A stretch of 5,640 nucleotides of DNA from Bacteroidota bacterium (GTDB lineage Bacteria > Bacteroidota > Rhodothermia > Rhodothermales > UBA10348): assembly GCA_022571135.1 (NCBI GenBank), contig JACZYK010000194.1:1-5640 (forward strand). The letters are read 5' to 3'. The notes under the pieces were generated by a model, which had not been told where the DNA came from, made no database searches, and saw nothing but the letters and a program-made list of their open reading frames with translations. The translations under genes were made by a program, and so were the position numbers. This document shows positions 1 through 5,640 of this stretch, piece after piece. How positions within the stretch are numbered: position 1 is the first letter of the stretch; each line of letters starts with the position of its first letter.

Positions 1-427
1 TGATGTAGAGTTGTTTTCGTGCGAGAAGGACTGCGATATAGACCGTCAGCGCGACCTTCGCCAGATCCGAGGGTTGAAATCCCATGGTCCCGAATCGTAG
101 CCATCTCGCTGCTCCTCCCGAAACCACACCAAACACTTCGACGACGAACAGCAGTCCAATGGAGCCGATTAATGCGATCCTGCTGAATCGTGCAATAACG
201 TGATAGTCGATCATGCTGAAGGCGCCCATAACGGCCAGCGCAAGGACGACGCGAAGCACGTGGTTGAATAGAAATCGCTCTGTATTGCCGCCTGATTTTG
301 TTATCGCCAGAAACGATATCGCACTGTAGACAGCCACGACGCCTACCGCCGCCAGGACCATCACAGACCAAAGCACGAATTTGTCAACGGGTCGTGCCCC
401 ACCAGTCCGTAGTGTCAGAACCTTCAT
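1..427 (-). CDS. ftsW: Division SEDS glycosyltransferase FtsW, N-terminal 142 residues (3' end beyond window)
   Basis: FtsW is the integral membrane SEDS-family peptidoglycan polymerase of the division septum. It uses lipid II and works with the transpeptidase FtsI, encoded upstream here. I translated the gene from ATG 427 to the window edge. A short cytoplasmic N-terminus with DKFVLW (residues 15-20) leads into a first membrane helix ending in VAVYSA (31-36). Further helices lie at about 55-73 and 82-102, followed by the SEDS signature GAARWLRFG.MGFQPSDLAK (residues 105-124) and the start of another helix. The usual signature has PSE where this has PSD, a conservative change. The catalytic aspartate lies in a later extracytoplasmic loop, outside the window. 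The ATG is 4 bases after the murD stop, and no Shine-Dalgarno-like sequence precedes it, so translation is probably coupled to murD. An in-frame TTG 21 bases upstream inside murD is a less likely start. RodA is the main alternative, but the position between murD and the expected murG favours FtsW. Confidence 0.95.
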   Translation of the reverse strand, partial: MKVLTLRTGGARPVDKFVLWSVMVLAAVGVVAVYSAISFLAITKSGGNTERFLFNHVLRVVLALAVMGAFSMIDYHVIARFSRIALIGSIGLLFVVEVFGVVSGGAARWLRFGTMGFQPSDLAKVALTVYIAVLLARKQLYI

Positions 428-431
428 CGCG

Positions 432-1808
432 TCAAAGATTTGAGACAAGTTGCTTGAAGGCGTCTCCGCGCTCCTCGTAGTTTCGGAACATGTCGAAAGA
501 TGCACAGGCCGGACTCAGCAGAACGGCTTCCCCCTCCCTGGCCAGTAAGGAGGCGTATCGAACCGCATCGGCCATGCTATCCGCAGCTACCAGCTGATCG
601 ACGCAGGGACCCAGCGCTTCGTCTATAACCCGTGCGCTTTCGCCGATCGCGATCAGAACCCGAACGCGTTCGGACACCAGCGGTTTGAGCGATTCATAAT
701 CATTCCCTTTGTCTCGACCGCCTGCGATGAGCACGATCGGGCAACTGAAGCTCTGCAGCGCGTACCAGAGCGCGTTTACATTCGTGGCTTTCGAGTCGTT
801 GACGTACTGGACACAGTCGACCTCGCGTACGAATTCGAGGCGGTGAGGAACGCCTTCGAAACTCGCCAGACTCTCGCGCACGATATCGCTTCGGACCTCC
901 TTCACTCGAGCAGCCACGGCCGCCGCCAGAGAGTTGTACACGTTGTGTCGGCCGGGAAGGGCCAATTCGTCCATCTTCATGAGCACCTCTTCGTTTGCAT
1001 CAGTTCTAAGTATCAGGGAATCGTCAAGAATGAAACCCGACGCCCTATCGTTCTCTTTCAGCGTAAATCCGTACCGGGTCGGCCCGTCTTCGGAGTGCAT
1101 CCTGCCTGCCCAGGAGCTAATCCGGTAATCGTCCATGTTGTAGACGAGCGCATCGTTATTTTTCTGGTTTTCCGCTATTCGGAATTTGCTCCCGGCATAG
1201 GCATCGATACTGTTTCCGTACCGATCCAGATGGTCGGGCGTAATATTTAGCAGCACGCTCACGTCAGGCCTGAACAGGTCGATGTAATCGAGTTGGAAGC
1301 TGGAAATCTCGAGTATGATCAAGTCTTTGGAGCCGGCTTTTTCGACGACGTCGGAGAAAGGATGTCCTATGTTTCCGGCAACCCATGTCTTTCTTCCGGA
1401 GCTTCTGAAAATGTGCCCGATAAGCGCCGTCGTGGTCGTCTTTCCGTTTGATCCGGTGATGGCGACGACGGGCGACCTGCAGAACCAGAAAGCAGCCTCG
1501 ATCTCCGAATACACGGGTATACCACTCTCCATGGCTTGCCGAAGGAGCGGGCTCGAAGATGGAACGCCTGGGCTGGTCACCACAAAGTCCGTCTCCAGTG
1601 CACGGGCCGTGTGGCCTCCGACCTCAAATCCTACTCTTGCGGCTCGAAGTACGTGTCCCGCCTCCGAACTCAGCTGGCCTATTTCGGTCAAAAAGACGAT
1701 GAACCCGGCGCGGCTCAACAGCCGAGACGCAGCCAGTCCGCTGCGGCCGGCGCCTACAACCGTAACGCGTTGTCCTGCGAGCAATATGGGAGTCGTTTGA
1801 GGGCTCAT
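432..1808 (-). CDS. murD: UDP-N-acetylmuramoyl-L-alanine--D-glutamate ligase MurD
   Basis: MurD is the cytoplasmic ATP-dependent ligase that adds D-glutamate to UDP-MurNAc-L-alanine, the second amino-acid step of peptidoglycan precursor synthesis. At 458 residues it has normal family length and three recognisable domains. The N-terminal Rossmann-like uridine-binding domain has VTVVGAGRSG (15-24) and TSPGVP (78-83). The central ATPase domain has the P-loop GSNGKTTTT (119-127, lysine 123), EISSFQL (167-173) and NITPDHLDRYG (188-198). Lysine 208 in GSKFRIAENQ is the likely carbamylated lysine. The C-terminal domain has NDSKATN (337-343), IAGGRDKG (361-368) and SPACASFDMFRNYEERGDAF (432-451). All expected catalytic motifs are present. 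The ATG at 1808 is fixed by an in-frame TAA only two codons upstream (1814-1812), and a purine-rich AGAAGGA precedes it. It sits 18 bases after the mraY stop and 4 bases before the ftsW start. Confidence 0.98.
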   Translation of the reverse strand: MSPQTTPILLAGQRVTVVGAGRSGLAASRLLSRAGFIVFLTEIGQLSSEAGHVLRAARVGFEVGGHTARALETDFVVTSPGVPSSSPLLRQAMESGIPVYSEIEAAFWFCRSPVVAITGSNGKTTTTALIGHIFRSSGRKTWVAGNIGHPFSDVVEKAGSKDLIILEISSFQLDYIDLFRPDVSVLLNITPDHLDRYGNSIDAYAGSKFRIAENQKNNDALVYNMDDYRISSWAGRMHSEDGPTRYGFTLKENDRASGFILDDSLILRTDANEEVLMKMDELALPGRHNVYNSLAAAVAARVKEVRSDIVRESLASFEGVPHRLEFVREVDCVQYVNDSKATNVNALWYALQSFSCPIVLIAGGRDKGNDYESLKPLVSERVRVLIAIGESARVIDEALGPCVDQLVAADSMADAVRYASLLAREGEAVLLSPACASFDMFRNYEERGDAFKQLVSNL

Positions 1809-1819
1809 TCTTTAATCTG

Positions 1820-1826
1820 TCCTTCT
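1820..1826 (-). promoter_or_regulatory. Shine-Dalgarno-like site of murD
   Basis: The minus strand reads AGAAGGA, ending 11 bases before the murD ATG. Aligned to a full AAGGAGGT consensus, this leaves about 8 bases to the start, which is normal spacing. It lies in the short mraY-murD gap directly against the mraY stop codon and supports ATG 1808. That it works as a ribosome binding site is inference; Bacteroidota often do not depend on such sites. Confidence 0.5.
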
Positions 1827-2984
1827 CTACCGAATGCGGAGAACGAGTAACGCGGCGATAACCGTGATGGCAGTGATGATCCAGAAGCGAACCACGATTT
1901 TATTTTCGTGTGTGCCACCGGCCTCGTAATGGTGGTGGATCGGCGCCATTCTGAAAACTCGCCGACCCGTACCGGTTTTTTTACGCGTGTATCGGAACCA
2001 GGTCGTCTGAACGATCACCGATATCGATTCCCAGAAAAAGACGGCGCACAAAACCGGAAGCAGCAGCTCCTTTCGAACCATCAGCGTCAGCGTTCCGACG
2101 GCTGCACCGAGAGACAGCGCTCCCGTATCTCCCATGAAGACAGTCGCCGGATAACCGTTGTACCAGAGGAATCCGAAGCAGGAGGCTGCGAGGGCCGACG
2201 CAAAAACCGTCAACTCCCCCGCTCCGGGTAACATCATTTCGTTGAGAAATTCGGAGAAGACCGCATTACCGGCGATATAGCAGAATGCCATCAGACCCAC
2301 CGCCACGATCCCGGTCACGCCGGCGGCCAGGCCATCCAGGCCATCCGTCAGATTCACCGCATTGGAAAGCGCCGTAACGACGAAAATCACGATGGGGATA
2401 TAAATCATCCATCCCAGATCGATCCCCGTGAAGACGTACTGCAGAAAGTCGTAGTCGAGCGTTTCGTCCTTCACGAAGGGGAGGTATGTGAGCGTGTGGA
2501 TGTCGCTGAACTGAGGGTGGAAATAGAGTACTGAGCCTACGATCAGTCCGAGCGAAATCTGACCGGTCAGTTTGATTCTCGCCGGGAGCCCACTCTTGTT
2601 ACGCTTCACGACCTTTATGTAGTCGTCCACAAATCCGAATGCGCCCATCCACGCCGTGGCCAACAGAATGAGCCAGACGTATACTTCTGCGATCGCACCC
2701 CAGAGCAGCGTAGAACCCAATACCGAGAGCAGAATGATGAGGCCACCCATGGTAGGCGTTCCGCTCTTGTGCGAATGATCAATCGCTCCCGCCGTAATTC
2801 CGTCCCGAACCCGTTCTCCTATTTGCTTTTTCGCAAGCCACCTGATAATCGTACGCCCTATGAAGAGCGAGATGGCGAGAGAGGTGATCGCCGCCAGTCC
2901 CGCACGGACCGTCTGGAACTGGATGATCTGAAATCCAGGGGGTTGATAAACCTTTTCCAGATATTCGATTAAATAGTAGAGCAT
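1827..2984 (-). CDS. mraY: Phospho-N-acetylmuramoyl-pentapeptide transferase MraY
   Basis: MraY is the inner-membrane enzyme that transfers phospho-MurNAc-pentapeptide from UDP to undecaprenyl phosphate, giving lipid I. The 385-residue protein shows about ten hydrophobic segments (roughly 25-45, 78-98, 101-118, 142-156, 190-207, 217-238, 258-274, 285-303, 307-327, 364-383), matching the family topology. Diagnostic motifs are SGTPTMGG (74-81), FVDDYIK (118-124, aspartates 120 and 121 at the active site), NAVNLTDGLDGLA (208-220), NGYPATVFMGDTGALSLG (276-293, aspartate 286 matching the catalytic aspartate) and MAPIHHHYE (346-354, the histidine cluster). The segment at 155-189, between two helices, is longer than in E. 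coli MraY, and together with the HHHYE..G.HE ending it resembles Bacteroidota versions. ATG 2984 is secure: an in-frame TGA lies four codons upstream (2996-2994) with no alternative start between. No Shine-Dalgarno sequence is visible. WecA-type homologues are excluded by the HHH motif and the context. Confidence 0.98.
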   Translation of the reverse strand: MLYYLIEYLEKVYQPPGFQIIQFQTVRAGLAAITSLAISLFIGRTIIRWLAKKQIGERVRDGITAGAIDHSHKSGTPTMGGLIILLSVLGSTLLWGAIAEVYVWLILLATAWMGAFGFVDDYIKVVKRNKSGLPARIKLTGQISLGLIVGSVLYFHPQFSDIHTLTYLPFVKDETLDYDFLQYVFTGIDLGWMIYIPIVIFVVTALSNAVNLTDGLDGLAAGVTGIVAVGLMAFCYIAGNAVFSEFLNEMMLPGAGELTVFASALAASCFGFLWYNGYPATVFMGDTGALSLGAAVGTLTLMVRKELLLPVLCAVFFWESISVIVQTTWFRYTRKKTGTGRRVFRMAPIHHHYEAGGTHENKIVVRFWIITAITVIAALLVLRIR

Positions 2985-3006
2985 GTGGGTCGTTCAGAGC
3001 AGTGTT

Positions 3007-3027
3007 AGCGCCTGTAAACAGGGCGCT
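3007..3027 (-). repeat. Imperfect inverted repeat (hairpin) in the murE-mraY gap
   Basis: In the 44-base gap between the murE stop and the mraY start, the transcribed strand reads AGCGCCCTGTTTACAGGCGCT. The outer arms AGCG/CGCT and inner arms CCTG/CAGG pair around a four-base TTTA loop, with one unpaired C in the 5' arm (the bulged G at 3023 on the plus strand): eight base pairs in all. It starts one base after the murE stop codon. No T-run follows on the minus strand, so it is not a typical intrinsic terminator for this operon. A role in mRNA processing, stability or weak attenuation is conceivable but unproven; chance is possible. Confidence 0.45.
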
Positions 3028-3028
3028 T

Positions 3029-4552
3029 TCAGGTAGCGTTAACGGGCCTCATTCTTTTTGCTGATTCCGGTCCGGTCGTCGCCTCCGAGCCGAACGCGCA
3101 TCGCACTTCAGCCCGGTCGTCGAAAGGCAGATTCTCGGTTCCGATCACTTGATAAGTCTCATGTCCCTTTCCGGTGATGAGCACCATATCTCCAGCTTTT
3201 GATTGTTCCGATGCCGTTCTGATGGCTTCCCGGCGATCGGCAATCCAGAAAGCCCTGTCGGGAAATTTCATACCTCGCCTGATGTCTCGGAGAATCCTTT
3301 CCGGATCTTCGGTGCGGGGATTATCGCTGGTCACGATCACGTGGTCGGCCAGTTCTTCGGCGATCCGGCCCATCGCGGCCCGCTTACCACGATCTCTGTC
3401 TCCTCCGCAGCCGAAGACGCACCAGAGCAACGCGTCACGCTGTTTGATGTGAGCGGCTGCCCTGAGCACGTTCTGCAGCGCATCCGGAGTGTGGGCGTAG
3501 TCCACGATGATGCTCTTTCCACTCCGGCCGCGCAGAAGTTCAAATCTCCCTGGTATGGGCGCGGCTTTAGTGAGCGCATCGAGAACCCTGGATCCGGAAA
3601 TTTCCAACCCGATCCCGGCGGCGTACGCAGCTGCGATATTCCATGCGTTGAATCGCCCGACCAGGTTGAAACTGCATATCGTGCCATCCAATCTCATTTG
3701 AAGTCCCGTTATCGCATCATCCAGAATCTCTGTCCGTACGTCGGCTTCGGGATTGCATCCGTATGAAATGACACGCGCTTTCGATTCGGCGACTATTTCT
3801 GCCGTCGACGGATCGTCCGCATTCACGACGGCGACGGCGTCAGGCCGCAAGCCGTCGAACAGGCGCTTCTTGGCGCGGAGATAGGCCTCCTCCGTCCCAT
3901 GATAATCCAGATGCTCACGCGTCAGGTTCGTGAAAACGCCCACGTCAAAATCCTGGATGCGAACACGATACTGGTCGAGGGCATGGGACGAGACCTCCAT
4001 CGAGCACGCTCCGCAACCCGAGCGTTGCATCTTATCCAGTAAGTTGTAAAGCAAAACCGGAGAAGGCGTCGTGTGCGTGGCTGAGTACTCGTTTGATCCG
4101 TCCGAGTAATGGGTCGTGCCTATGAATCCTGTTTTGATCCCATCCGTTTCGAGGACATGCCGGACGAGCGAAGCCGTTGTTGATTTACCGTTGGTACCCG
4201 TGGTTCCCACCATCGTCAGCTCGCGTCCAGGATCTCCGGCCAGCAGAGACGCCGCAGATGTCAGCGCTTTTCTCGAGTGCTTCACGTGTACGAAGGCGGT
4301 GCCGGTGTAAGCTCCCCCGGAGTGCACCGGCACCACCTCGCACACGATCGCGATGGCTCCGTTTTTAACAGCCTTGTCAATGAACATGTGACCGTCTGCT
4401 TTCGTGCCGCGTATCGCGACATAGCAGTCGTTCGGCCCGACCTCCCGGCTATCGAAAACCATTCGGTCGAATTTTTCCGTCCGCCCCGGCAAATAGGCCT
4501 CGAGGATTCCCTCGGCTTTCAGTCTGTCTACTAGTATGGAAAGCCGCTTCAT
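3029..4552 (-). CDS. murE: UDP-MurNAc-L-alanyl-D-glutamate--2,6-diaminopimelate ligase MurE
   Basis: MurE is the cytoplasmic ATP-dependent ligase that adds the third stem-peptide residue to UDP-MurNAc-L-Ala-D-Glu. The 507-residue protein has the full three-domain layout. The N-terminal uridine-binding domain has FDSREVGPNDCYVAIRGTKADGH (33-55 region). The ATPase domain has TGTNGKSTT (118-126), THTTPSP (159-165), EVSSHALDQ (186-194), FTNLTREHLDYHG (207-219) and AKKR (227-230), with the likely carbamylated lysine at 228. The C-terminal domain has VDYAHTPDAL (350-359), FGCGGDRDRGKR (380-391), SDNPRTEDP (409-417) and GKGHETYQ (461-468). The DNPR motif marks specificity for meso-diaminopimelate rather than lysine. 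About 20 residues follow the usual end (FDDRAEVRCA), a short polar tail with no recognised motif. ATG 4552 is fixed by an in-frame TAG five codons further upstream (4570-4568) and a GAGGA site. It lies 50 bases after ftsI, and mraY, not murF, follows it. Confidence 0.98.
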   Translation of the reverse strand: MKRLSILVDRLKAEGILEAYLPGRTEKFDRMVFDSREVGPNDCYVAIRGTKADGHMFIDKAVKNGAIAIVCEVVPVHSGGAYTGTAFVHVKHSRKALTSAASLLAGDPGRELTMVGTTGTNGKSTTASLVRHVLETDGIKTGFIGTTHYSDGSNEYSATHTTPSPVLLYNLLDKMQRSGCGACSMEVSSHALDQYRVRIQDFDVGVFTNLTREHLDYHGTEEAYLRAKKRLFDGLRPDAVAVVNADDPSTAEIVAESKARVISYGCNPEADVRTEILDDAITGLQMRLDGTICSFNLVGRFNAWNIAAAYAAGIGLEISGSRVLDALTKAAPIPGRFELLRGRSGKSIIVDYAHTPDALQNVLRAAAHIKQRDALLWCVFGCGGDRDRGKRAAMGRIAEELADHVIVTSDNPRTEDPERILRDIRRGMKFPDRAFWIADRREAIRTASEQSKAGDMVLITGKGHETYQVIGTENLPFDDRAEVRCAFGSEATTGPESAKRMRPVNAT

Positions 4553-4563
4553 CGAAATTGAAT

Positions 4564-4569
4564 TCCTCT
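4564..4569 (-). promoter_or_regulatory. Shine-Dalgarno-like site of murE
   Basis: The minus strand reads AGAGGA, ending 11 bases before the murE ATG at 4552, in the gap after ftsI. The same offset is seen for the AGAAGGA before murD. Because an in-frame TAG overlaps this site, no longer murE reading frame is possible, so site and start agree. Its use as a ribosome binding site is inferred from position and sequence only. Confidence 0.5.
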
Positions 4570-4602
4570 ATGTTTCCAACCGGGTTTTTCATTTTTAATA
4601 GT

Positions 4603-5640
4603 CTATCGGCACCGGAGCACCGCTTCCGCGGGTAAATCGGCTCCGGCCTCGGGCCATTGAGAGACAACCTTTCCCTGGCCTTCAAACCGAACCCGAACGC
4701 CGCGTGAGGCGAGAACGTAGGATGCCGCCCGGCTTCCGAACCCTCTCAAGTCGGGCATCCTCGATGCGTCGTCTGAGTCCTTGATCTGCCGACCCGACCA
4801 CGTTCTGAGTCCCGGCGACTCGAGACTTCGGCCGGCCACCGCCGCGGGAGGACCGGATACGTCCGGGCCGAGAGCCGGAGCGTCACCTGCCTCCTCGTCA
4901 ACCGCCCGGAACCGCGCAGCCAGGGAGGGCAATGTAGCCAGCCATCTTATGGCTGTGCGCCTGAAGACGGGTGCCGAAACAGTACCACCATAGATGCTGG
5001 ACTTCGGCTCGTCCATGACCACGATCATGGCCACCTGAGGATCTTCTACGGGAAAAAATCCCACGAACGTCGCCCGGTAGGCTCCGGCGGCGTATCTGCC
5101 GTTCTTAACCTTCTGGGCAGTACCCGTCTTTCCGGCTATTCTGAGTCCATCGATGCGCGCTGTCGTCGCAGTGCCCTCATTCACCACCGCCTCGAACGCA
5201 GGCATAAGTGTCTCGACCGTTTCCCGGCGGAATGCCCTTCTAACTGAATCCTTCCGGACTCGCCAGGTTGTTCTACCGGTAACGTCGCGTCTCTCCGATA
5301 CTAAGTACGGGCGGACCAGGACTCCGCCGTTTGCGAGCGCGCTGTAGGCAACGAGCACCTGTAGAGGCGATGCCTCGATTTCATAACCCCGACTCATCGC
5401 AGACAGCGACGGCCTGGACCACGTCGATGGTTTCTTGAGGCGTCCCGACACTTCACCGGGGAGATCGATCCCCGTCATGTGGCCGAATCCAAGATTCCTC
5501 GCGTACTGATAGAAGGAACCCGGATCGAGGCGTTCGGCAACGAGTGACACGCCGACATTGCTCGACAGCGATATGACCTCTGAGAATGGAATTCTGCCAT
5601 GCGGGTGGGTATCCCGAAGCGATCTCCCGTACTGTACGAT
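4603..5640 (-). CDS. ftsI: Division transpeptidase FtsI (class B PBP with C-terminal PASTA domain), C-terminal 345 residues
   Basis: This is the 3' part of the septal peptidoglycan transpeptidase, a membrane-anchored class B penicillin-binding protein that crosslinks glycan strands made by FtsW. The frame is open to the window edge at 5640, so the N-terminal anchor, pedestal domain and the catalytic SxxK motif are not visible. The visible part begins within the transpeptidase domain: RDTHPHGRIPFSE (visible residues 9-21), then SSN (26-28; 5565-5557), the second active-site motif. GIDLPGE, SRGYEIEASPLQ and YSALANGG follow, then GKTGTAQ with the third motif KTG at 171-173 (5130-5122), and GGTVSAPVF near the domain end. 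A Pro/Ala/Gly- and acid-rich linker (about 241-293) leads to a single PASTA domain (about 294-345) starting MPDLRGF and ending at the stop. An elongation PBP2 or a SpoVD-like protein would look similar, but the place just before murE favours FtsI. Gene length cannot be judged. Confidence 0.93.
   Translation of the reverse strand: MVQYGRSLRDTHPHGRIPFSEVISLSSNVGVSLVAERLDPGSFYQYARNLGFGHMTGIDLPGEVSGRLKKPSTWSRPSLSAMSRGYEIEASPLQVLVAYSALANGGVLVRPYLVSERRDVTGRTTWRVRKDSVRRAFRRETVETLMPAFEAVVNEGTATTARIDGLRIAGKTGTAQKVKNGRYAAGAYRATFVGFFPVEDPQVAMIVVMDEPKSSIYGGTVSAPVFRRTAIRWLATLPSLAARFRAVDEEAGDAPALGPDVSGPPAAVAGRSLESPGLRTWSGRQIKDSDDASRMPDLRGFGSRAASYVLASRGVRVRFEGQGKVVSQWPEAGADLPAEAVLRCR

Noticed and set aside
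3007..3030. The murE-mraY hairpin as an intrinsic terminator.
   Set aside because: On the minus strand no T-run follows the stem, and the downstream genes need read-through. On the plus strand only three T bases follow and there is no gene to terminate.
3203..3766. A 187-codon plus-strand open frame opposite murE.
   Set aside because: It is fully antisense to a murE with intact catalytic motifs. Its translation shows no recognisable domain, and its composition is what the complement of a coding frame gives. The same applies to the other plus-strand frames at 843-1250, 1315-1800 and 1908-2231.
4575..4605. AT-rich stretch after the ftsI stop (TATTAAAAAT on the minus strand) as a possible promoter for murE.
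   Set aside because: No clear pair of promoter boxes can be seen, for either the sigma-70 or the Bacteroidota (TTTG / TAnnTTTG) pattern, and AT-richness in a short gap is not enough.
4449..4685. A 78-codon minus-strand frame spanning the ftsI end, the gap and the murE start.
   Set aside because: It overlaps the PASTA end of ftsI and the first codons of murE in another frame, both of which are well supported by conserved sequence. The product has no family features.
4603..5550. A complete gene starting at a GTG at 5550.
   Set aside because: The frame continues upstream to the window edge and encodes conserved transpeptidase sequence, including the SSN motif just before that GTG. It is an internal valine codon, so the gene is a partial ftsI.
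1..5640. An undescribed defence, mobile or accessory system.
   Set aside because: Nearly every base belongs to five contiguous, recognisable cell wall and division genes. No foreign genes, direct repeats, insertion sequence ends, tRNA genes or CRISPR units were seen.

Overview
This window is a segment of a bacterial division and cell wall (dcw) cluster. All five genes lie on the minus strand, so transcription runs from position 5640 towards position 1. In reading order they are: the 3' part of ftsI (division transpeptidase, penicillin-binding protein), murE, mraY, murD and the 5' part of ftsW. Both end genes are cut by the window edges, not broken. No plus-strand gene, RNA gene, mobile element or CRISPR array is supported.

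The source looks like a member of the Bacteroidota, most plausibly a Rhodothermia- or Balneolia-like lineage rather than a gut Bacteroides. The reasons are: the order ftsI-murE-mraY-murD-ftsW with no murF between murE and mraY; a C-terminal PASTA domain on the division PBP; a MraY that ends in the HHHYE..G.HE..IVVRFWI pattern and carries an extended extracytoplasmic segment; weak or absent Shine-Dalgarno sites before some genes; and GC content that looks mid-50s percent by eye. This placement is an inference from gene order and remembered family features, not from a search.

Layout (positions run downwards because the genes are on the minus strand): ftsI 5640-4603 (partial), 50-base gap, murE 4552-3029, 44-base gap with a small imperfect hairpin, mraY 2984-1827, 18-base gap, murD 1808-432, 4-base gap, ftsW 427-1 (partial). 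There is no stretch over 300 bases without a gene, and no internal promoter or terminator could be supported, so the region probably forms one polycistronic unit.

Functionally, MurD adds D-glutamate to UDP-MurNAc-L-Ala, and MurE adds the third residue. Its DNPR motif predicts meso-diaminopimelate. MurF, needed for the D-Ala-D-Ala step, must be encoded elsewhere. MraY then moves the finished phospho-MurNAc-pentapeptide onto undecaprenyl phosphate to make lipid I. After MurG (outside the window) makes lipid II, the FtsW-FtsI pair polymerises and crosslinks it at the septum. All the enzymes look intact where visible. I see no undescribed system here: this is an ordinary, well-conserved core region, and the findings below are modest.
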